Assembly: GCF_018143015.1 (NCBI RefSeq)
Contig: NC_054751.1
Coordinates: 29,217,783-29,281,782, forward strand
From: Lytechinus variegatus
Lineage: Eukaryota > Echinodermata > Echinoidea > Temnopleuroida > Toxopneustidae
Length of the DNA: 64,000 bases
Direction of reading: 5' to 3'
Made by a program: the position numbers and the translations under genes
The notes under the pieces: model-generated
Database searches by the model: none
What the model was told of the DNA's origin: nothing
The model's input: the letters and a program-made list of their open reading frames with translations, nothing else
Shown here: positions 59,430 through 64,000 of the stretch, piece by piece
Numbering within the stretch: position 1 is the stretch's first letter
Layout of the letters: each line of letters opens with the position of its first letter

Positions 59430-59965
59430 TGTTTTTAATAATAATAATAATAATAGTAATAATAATACTAACAATAATAATAATTACAATAATAATGATA
59501 ATAATAATAATGGTAATATTAATAATTATAATAATAATTACAATAACAATAAGAAGAAAAAGAAGCGGAAGGAGGAGAAGGAGAATAAGATAATGATGAT
59601 GAAAAACAACAACAATTACAAGAAAAATAATATCACCAACAACAATGATTAATAATGATAGTAAAAAAATAATTACAATATGAAGGAGATGAAGAAGATA
59701 GTACAATGATAGTAAAAAAATAATTACAATATGAAGGAATCGAAGAAGAAGAAGAAAAAGAAGAGGTAGTAGTAGAAGAAGAAAATGATGTAGAAGAAAA
59801 AGGAGTATACGATAATGATGAAGAACAACAATAACAAAAAAATATCACAGACAACAATTATGAAAATACAAATTTAGTAATAATTATAATGATAGTAATT
59901 ATAATAATATGAAGGAGAGGAAGAGGGATGCAGAGGAAGAAGAAAAAGAAGAAGACAAGGCAAAC
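59430..59965. repeat. (AAT)n and (GAA)n microsatellite complex with ~215 bp duplication
   Basis: AAT-type triplets (59430-59560) pass into GAA/GAT-rich purine sequence. ATGATAGTAAAAAAATAATT is repeated about 50 bp apart (near 59655 and 59706). A larger unit (GAA-rich, then AACAACAAT, then ATATCAC, then ATGAAGGAG) recurs with an offset of about 215 bp. All ORFs are low-complexity. Confidence 0.9.
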
Positions 59966-59973
59966 GCCAAGCG

Positions 59974-60762
59974 TTGTCTCGCCTGCATATTGCAGTCATG
60001 AAGAGAATGTATGTCAAAACTATGCTGTATGACTTCCGAGGCTGTCAGCAGTTTAGGGGGTGAATTGTGGTTCTGACAGTTTACATATGCAATAATGCTA
60101 TAGGCCTACTTTATCCCTAGGAAATGAGACTAAGAATGCGGTTAATACTATGAAGCTACATGTATAATGACTTCCATGGAAGTAAGGAAATTAATTTTAG
60201 TGAAAAAGAATGTAATTCATAACAATGTGAGTGAAAACTTTGACAGCTTTTCTATTGTACCTTTGGCAAATTTGTGTGAATATTATAAATGGTGTCAAGA
60301 ACTATAGCTCATTAAATAAATAACAACAATAGCTTTTAAAGAATAAACAGGTAAAATACAAAATCTGGTTCAATTAGAGAGTACTGAGTTCTGAAGTAAA
60401 ATGTTCATTGACCTTTGACCTTAATCAAATTCAACTCACATTCGAACTTGACCTGCACCTTCAAAAGATGGACCTCTTGTATGAATTTGGCAATCCCACC
60501 TCGAAGCTGTAGAAAGTTATTGGGTGTACAACATAGCACAGTGCCAGTCATGGAAAGTTCATTGACCTTTGACCTTATTCAAATTCAACTCATATTCGAA
60601 CTTGACCTGTGCTTTCACGAGATGGACCTCTGGTATGAATTTGGTGATCCCACCTCGAAGCAGTAGAAAGTTATTGGGTGTACAACACAATTGTTGACGA
60701 CGACGCCGCCGACACCGGAAATAGTGATACCTATGTCTCGCTCCGCTACGCAGGCGAGACAA
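59974..60762. mobile_element. 789 bp element ending in GTCTCGC hairpin; carries two DR1 sites
   Basis: TTGTCTCGCCTGC (59974-59986) at the left is inverted as GCAGGCGAGACAA (60750-60762) at the right. The right end also forms its own short hairpin (GTCTCG...CGAGAC). Inside, a 147-150 bp block is tandemly duplicated (from about 60402 and 60556), each copy holding TGACCTTTGACCT and ending with AAGTTATTGGGTGTACAACA. No ORF of transposase type. Confidence 0.7.
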
Positions 60763-60767
60763 AAAAC

Positions 60768-61140
60768 CGAAGGAATTATTTTAATTACAATAATAATAAT
60801 AATAAGAGGAAGAAGAAGAAGCAGAAGAAGGAGAGGAATAAGTAGAAGCGGAAGAATAAGAATAATAATAAGAGGAAGAAGAAGAGAAGAAGAAGAAAAA
60901 GAAGAAAAAGATGAAGAAGTTCGAGGAAGAACAAAAGGAGGAGAAAGAAGAAAATAAAAAACGAAGGAATTATTTTAATTACAATAATAATAATCTAAAT
61001 AATAGCATGCTCCTTCTCCTATGGATCATAAAAATAAAAATAATTATAATAATTATAATAATGATAAAATATGCTTAATGATAATAATAATAAAAATAAT
61101 AATAATGATAAGAAGAGGAGGAATAAGAAGAGGAAGAAGA
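60768..61140. repeat. Purine and (AAT)n microsatellite between two related elements
   Basis: GAAGGAATTATTTTAATTAC begins the stretch and recurs at about 60963 and, with one change, at about 61953. GAA-rich blocks and (AAT)n fill the rest. Recurrence of the same flank after each element implies duplication of element plus flank. Confidence 0.85.
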
Positions 61141-61180
61141 AAAAGAAGAATAAAAGAAAACAAGTGGAATGCCTCTGGCA

Positions 61181-61944
61181 GTCTCACCGGCATCACGCGG
61201 TTCAATATAGCAGCAGTTCTGACTTTGAATACTACTCTAACTCGCACAAGGTGTTCAGTGATACATGGTTACTCTTATGTCCACTTTTTATGAACTAGAC
61301 CAATAAACTTACAGAGATATGATGGTTATTCAACAAAAAAAACCCAACATGGCCAAATTTCATAGACCTTACATGACCTTTGACCTTGATCATGTGACCT
61401 GAAACTCGAACAGGATGTTCAGTGATACTTGATTACTCTTATGTACAAGTTTCATGAATCAGATCCATAAACTTTCAAAGTTATGATGGTAATTCAACAG
61501 ATACACCCAATTCGGCCAAAGTTCATTGACCCTAAATGACCTTTGACCTTGGTCATGTGACGTGAAACTCATGCAGGATGTTCAGTGATACTTGAGTAAC
61601 CTTATGTCCAAGTTTCATGAACTAGGTCCATATATTTTCTTAGTTATGATGACATTTCAAAAACTTAACCTCAGGTTAAGATTTCGATGTTGATTCCTCC
61701 AACATGGTCTAAGTTCATTGACCCTAAATGACCTTTGACCTTGGTCATGTGACATGAAACTGTAATAGGATGTTCAGTAATACTTGATTAACCTTATGTC
61801 TAAGTTTCATGAACTAGGTCCATATATTTTCTAAGTTATGACATCATTTCAAAAACTTAACCTCAGGTTAAGATTTGATGTTGACGCCGCCGTCGCCGTC
61901 GGAAAAGCGGCGCCTATAGTCTCACTTTGCTTCGCAGGTGAGAC
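61181..61944. mobile_element. 764 bp related element with three DR1 sites
   Basis: GTCTCACCGGC at the left is inverted as GCAGGTGAGAC at the right. The right end forms a hairpin (GTCTCAC...GTGAGAC), as in the preceding element, after a GACGCCGCCGTCGCCGTCGG segment. Inside are about three copies of a 165-200 bp unit: TGACCTTTGACCTTGGTCAT, GATGTTCAGTGATACTTGA, AAGTTTCATGAACTAGGTCC. Non-coding. Confidence 0.75.
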
Positions 61945-61949
61945 AAAAA

Positions 61950-62225
61950 TGAAGGAATGATTTTAATTACAATAATTATAATAATTAATCCAAATACTAA
62001 CATGTTACTAGTCCTATTGATCATAATAATAATAAAAAAATAATGATAATGATAATTATAATAATAATGAGAAAAATAATACTTAATGACGATAATAATA
62101 ATAACAATAATGATAAGAATAATAATGATAATAATAATATCAATAACAATAATAATAATAGTAATAATGATAGTGATAATAATAATAAAGATAAGAACGA
62201 TGATAATAATGATAACATTTGAATA
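61950..62225. repeat. (AAT)n-rich flank repeat
   Basis: It is homologous to the stretch starting near 60960 (GGAAT.ATTTTAATTACAAT, then TCCTATTGATCAT or TCCTATGGATCAT, then AATAAT runs). Confidence 0.85.
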
Positions 62226-62514
62226 AATTCCCTTTTTTTCATTTCATTAAGAAAATTCAAAGAAAATGTATTTATCTTTAGTCAATGACAAATAAAAAGT
62301 AGACATTTCAAGAATCATATTTTCATCTATAAAACTATATTTTCATAAAAATTATTCAATACACAGGAAACATCTTCAAATGTACACAATTTTTTCACAC
62401 ATAATTTTCTTCAACCTGAATAAATCATTGTGCATTTTTTTAATCAATAATGTCCAATAAATTCTAAAAAAAACTGTGGTGTCATTGACTTTTGTACAAG
62501 TTTTTCAACATTCA

Positions 62515-63060
62515 TTAGTGTTGTTGGTGTTGCCGCTGCTGTTGTCATCATGGTTGCTGTAATTTATTTTCTTTTTGCTGCTGCTCTTGGTGTTGTTGGT
62601 GTGATTGTTTCATTGCTGGTGCATTGCTACTGATGTTGCTCAAGGTGTTGCCTGTGTGGTTGCTCTTGTCATCGCTGCTACTGCTGCTGTTTACAAGTAT
62701 GGCTGTTGCATCCCCTGATGCATTTATTGATGTTGCCGCTTGTGTTGTTTCCTGTATGATTGCTTAATCCTTGACATTGGCTTTGTTTCTACTGTCGTTG
62801 TCGCTACTGCTGTTGATGTTTACCACTGTGGTTGTTGCATCTCTTCATGAAGTTATTCATGTTGCGCGCGATGTTCCCTGCATGGTTGTTGGAGCTCCTG
62901 CTACTGTTGATGTTGCCAATGTGATTGTTGCATTTCTGCTGTAATACATGTAGGTATTTTTGCTGTTGCTCTTGATGTTGTCGGTGCGGTTGCTGCATCT
63001 CTTCTTGCAGTTGAGGTTTCGGCTGCTGATGCTGTTGTTGCTCCTGCTGCTGTTCATGTT
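62515..63060. repeat. Cryptic GTT/GCT triplet repeat
   Basis: About 540 bp dominated by TGTTGTTGGTG, GCTGCTGCT and GTTGTTGCTCC-like triplets with several GTTGC...CTC subrepeats. Minus-strand ORFs are Gln/Asn/His/Ser-rich and only about 65 codons. It looks like a degenerate trinucleotide repeat rather than a gene, though an exon of a Gln/Asn-rich protein cannot be ruled out. Confidence 0.7.
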
Positions 63061-64000
63061 TATTGAAGTAACTGAAATGGAATTAATTTATAGAGCATGT
63101 GATATTTTATTAATAAAGATATTAATTTCCATGATTATTGATACCAAAGTCATTTATTCCTAATTTAATTATCGCTGTTAAAATTCTGCGAAAAATCTCA
63201 CTGCTCATTGATTATGAAAATTTATGCGTAAAATCATAAGTTTGCTCTAATAGACCAGTTCGTAGTTACTTCGTGGACAATTTTGGTCAAATGACCTTTC
63301 ATTTCTTTCATCATGATAGGCAGATTTCAAAGCAAGATATTACGTAAGCTTGCCTTACATAGCAGGATGAAGAAATTGAATAGACCAGGTGACTAGAATA
63401 GCACACAAATGAACACGTAATGAAGGCATTTGTTGCATTCCTACTTTGAATGCATATCTTAGCATGTTGCACAATGTACTTTGCAAACTGTGAAATACCA
63501 GTCGTTCGTGGAAGCATTGTTGTTTTTTGTGGATGAAAATGAAAATGACAATTCAAAAGAATATATGAATAATCAAGACATCAAAGTTGGTGCTTATCTC
63601 ATTAGATTTTAAAGCACCATGTCACTTTAGTACAAATGACCTTCTTCTGATCATGCATAGAATCTTTTGATCATGCGCAGAAAGGAACTACGAACTGGCT
63701 TATTAATAAAATAAAGCCCCTAAAATGCTCATTTTTGTTTCACATACTCTAGATAGGCATCTGATCAAATTTATTTTTCAAAAATGTACACATCACATTT
63801 ATTTTCTTATGTATTCTATTGTTTTCTAAATTTCTTATGTATTTCTTTGTTTTATGACTTTTTGCTTTTCATTGTGTTTTCAATGGAAATTTTCGGGGAC
63901 TTTATTTTTACCATAGACAAGATAAAATTAAATGATTTTAAGCAGTAAAAGGAAAAATAATGATACATTTTATGAATTTTGGCTAAAAACACTATTTGCA
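63061..64000. other. No gene recognised
   Basis: AT-rich DNA. ACTACGAACTGG (near 63689) is complementary to CCAGTTCGTAGT (near 63256), with TGACCTTC nearby, hinting at the two ends of a further ~440 bp inverted-repeat element (about 63256-63700). This was not resolved further. Confidence 0.35.

Noticed and set aside
59237..59706. ORFs of 116-123 codons on both strands
   Set aside because: Mostly poly-Asn or poly-Ile/Leu from (AAT)n; only the first ~60 codons derive from the GC-rich tandem repeat.
62804..63057. Gln/Asn/His-rich ORFs as a poly-Q protein
   Set aside because: Short, overlapping in two frames, and explained by the degenerate triplet repeat.

Overview
The window is AT-rich, intron-containing animal DNA, not prokaryotic. 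One large gene with canonical GT/AG splice sites sits in a background of short inverted-repeat DNA elements, microsatellites, retroposon tails and long G/C homopolymers. The TACATGTA palindromes, the 600 bp foldback elements, the 'AGCTCGCGCTTCGCGCTCGC' arrays and the 'TTCGTTAATCCGAAA' satellite are the style I associate with sea urchins and related echinoderms. That assignment rests on recalled repeat style, not on a search.

Layout. 1-7319: gene-poor DNA downstream of the main gene, with a small hAT-like element and one doubtful 50-codon ORF. 7320-18284 (minus strand): a giant C2H2 zinc-finger gene. It has two visible coding exons (198 and 2950 codons, phase-0 junction) giving a protein of about 3148 residues with about 31 fingers, two AT-hook-like motifs and a tandem LDLT/LDLS motif. 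The intron between them carries a 660 bp foldback element. The exon with the first ATG begins at a splice acceptor, so the promoter lies upstream, at higher coordinates. A CpG-richer patch near 38.8-39.5 kb with several minus-strand donors is a candidate, which would make the first intron about 21 kb.

18.3-38 kb (probably that intron): inverted-repeat elements at 18.7, 26.8, 32.3, 33.4 and 34.5 kb, a nested satellite at 24-25.1 kb, a 365 bp purine tract, and a 2.9 kb terminal-inverted-repeat element (29320-32242) holding nine same-strand copies of TGTCCCAT(A/C)AGTCACA. This is the most system-like unexplained structure in the window.

39.5-64 kb: no intact gene was found. It holds a decayed LINE reverse transcriptase (44.6-45.2 kb, minus), a hammerhead-like hairpin (41.3 kb), a 42 bp satellite folded back on itself (43.5 kb), a 923 bp element with a 10 bp target duplication carrying a GCTCGC array (45.5-46.4 kb) and an inverted relative of that array (58.7-59.1 kb). 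A repeat complex at 59.4-62.2 kb carries five perfect DR1-type TGACCTTTGACCT sites. Only the zinc-finger gene can be assigned a cellular role, probably as a nuclear DNA-binding regulator. The rest is repeat biology and possible regulatory DNA.
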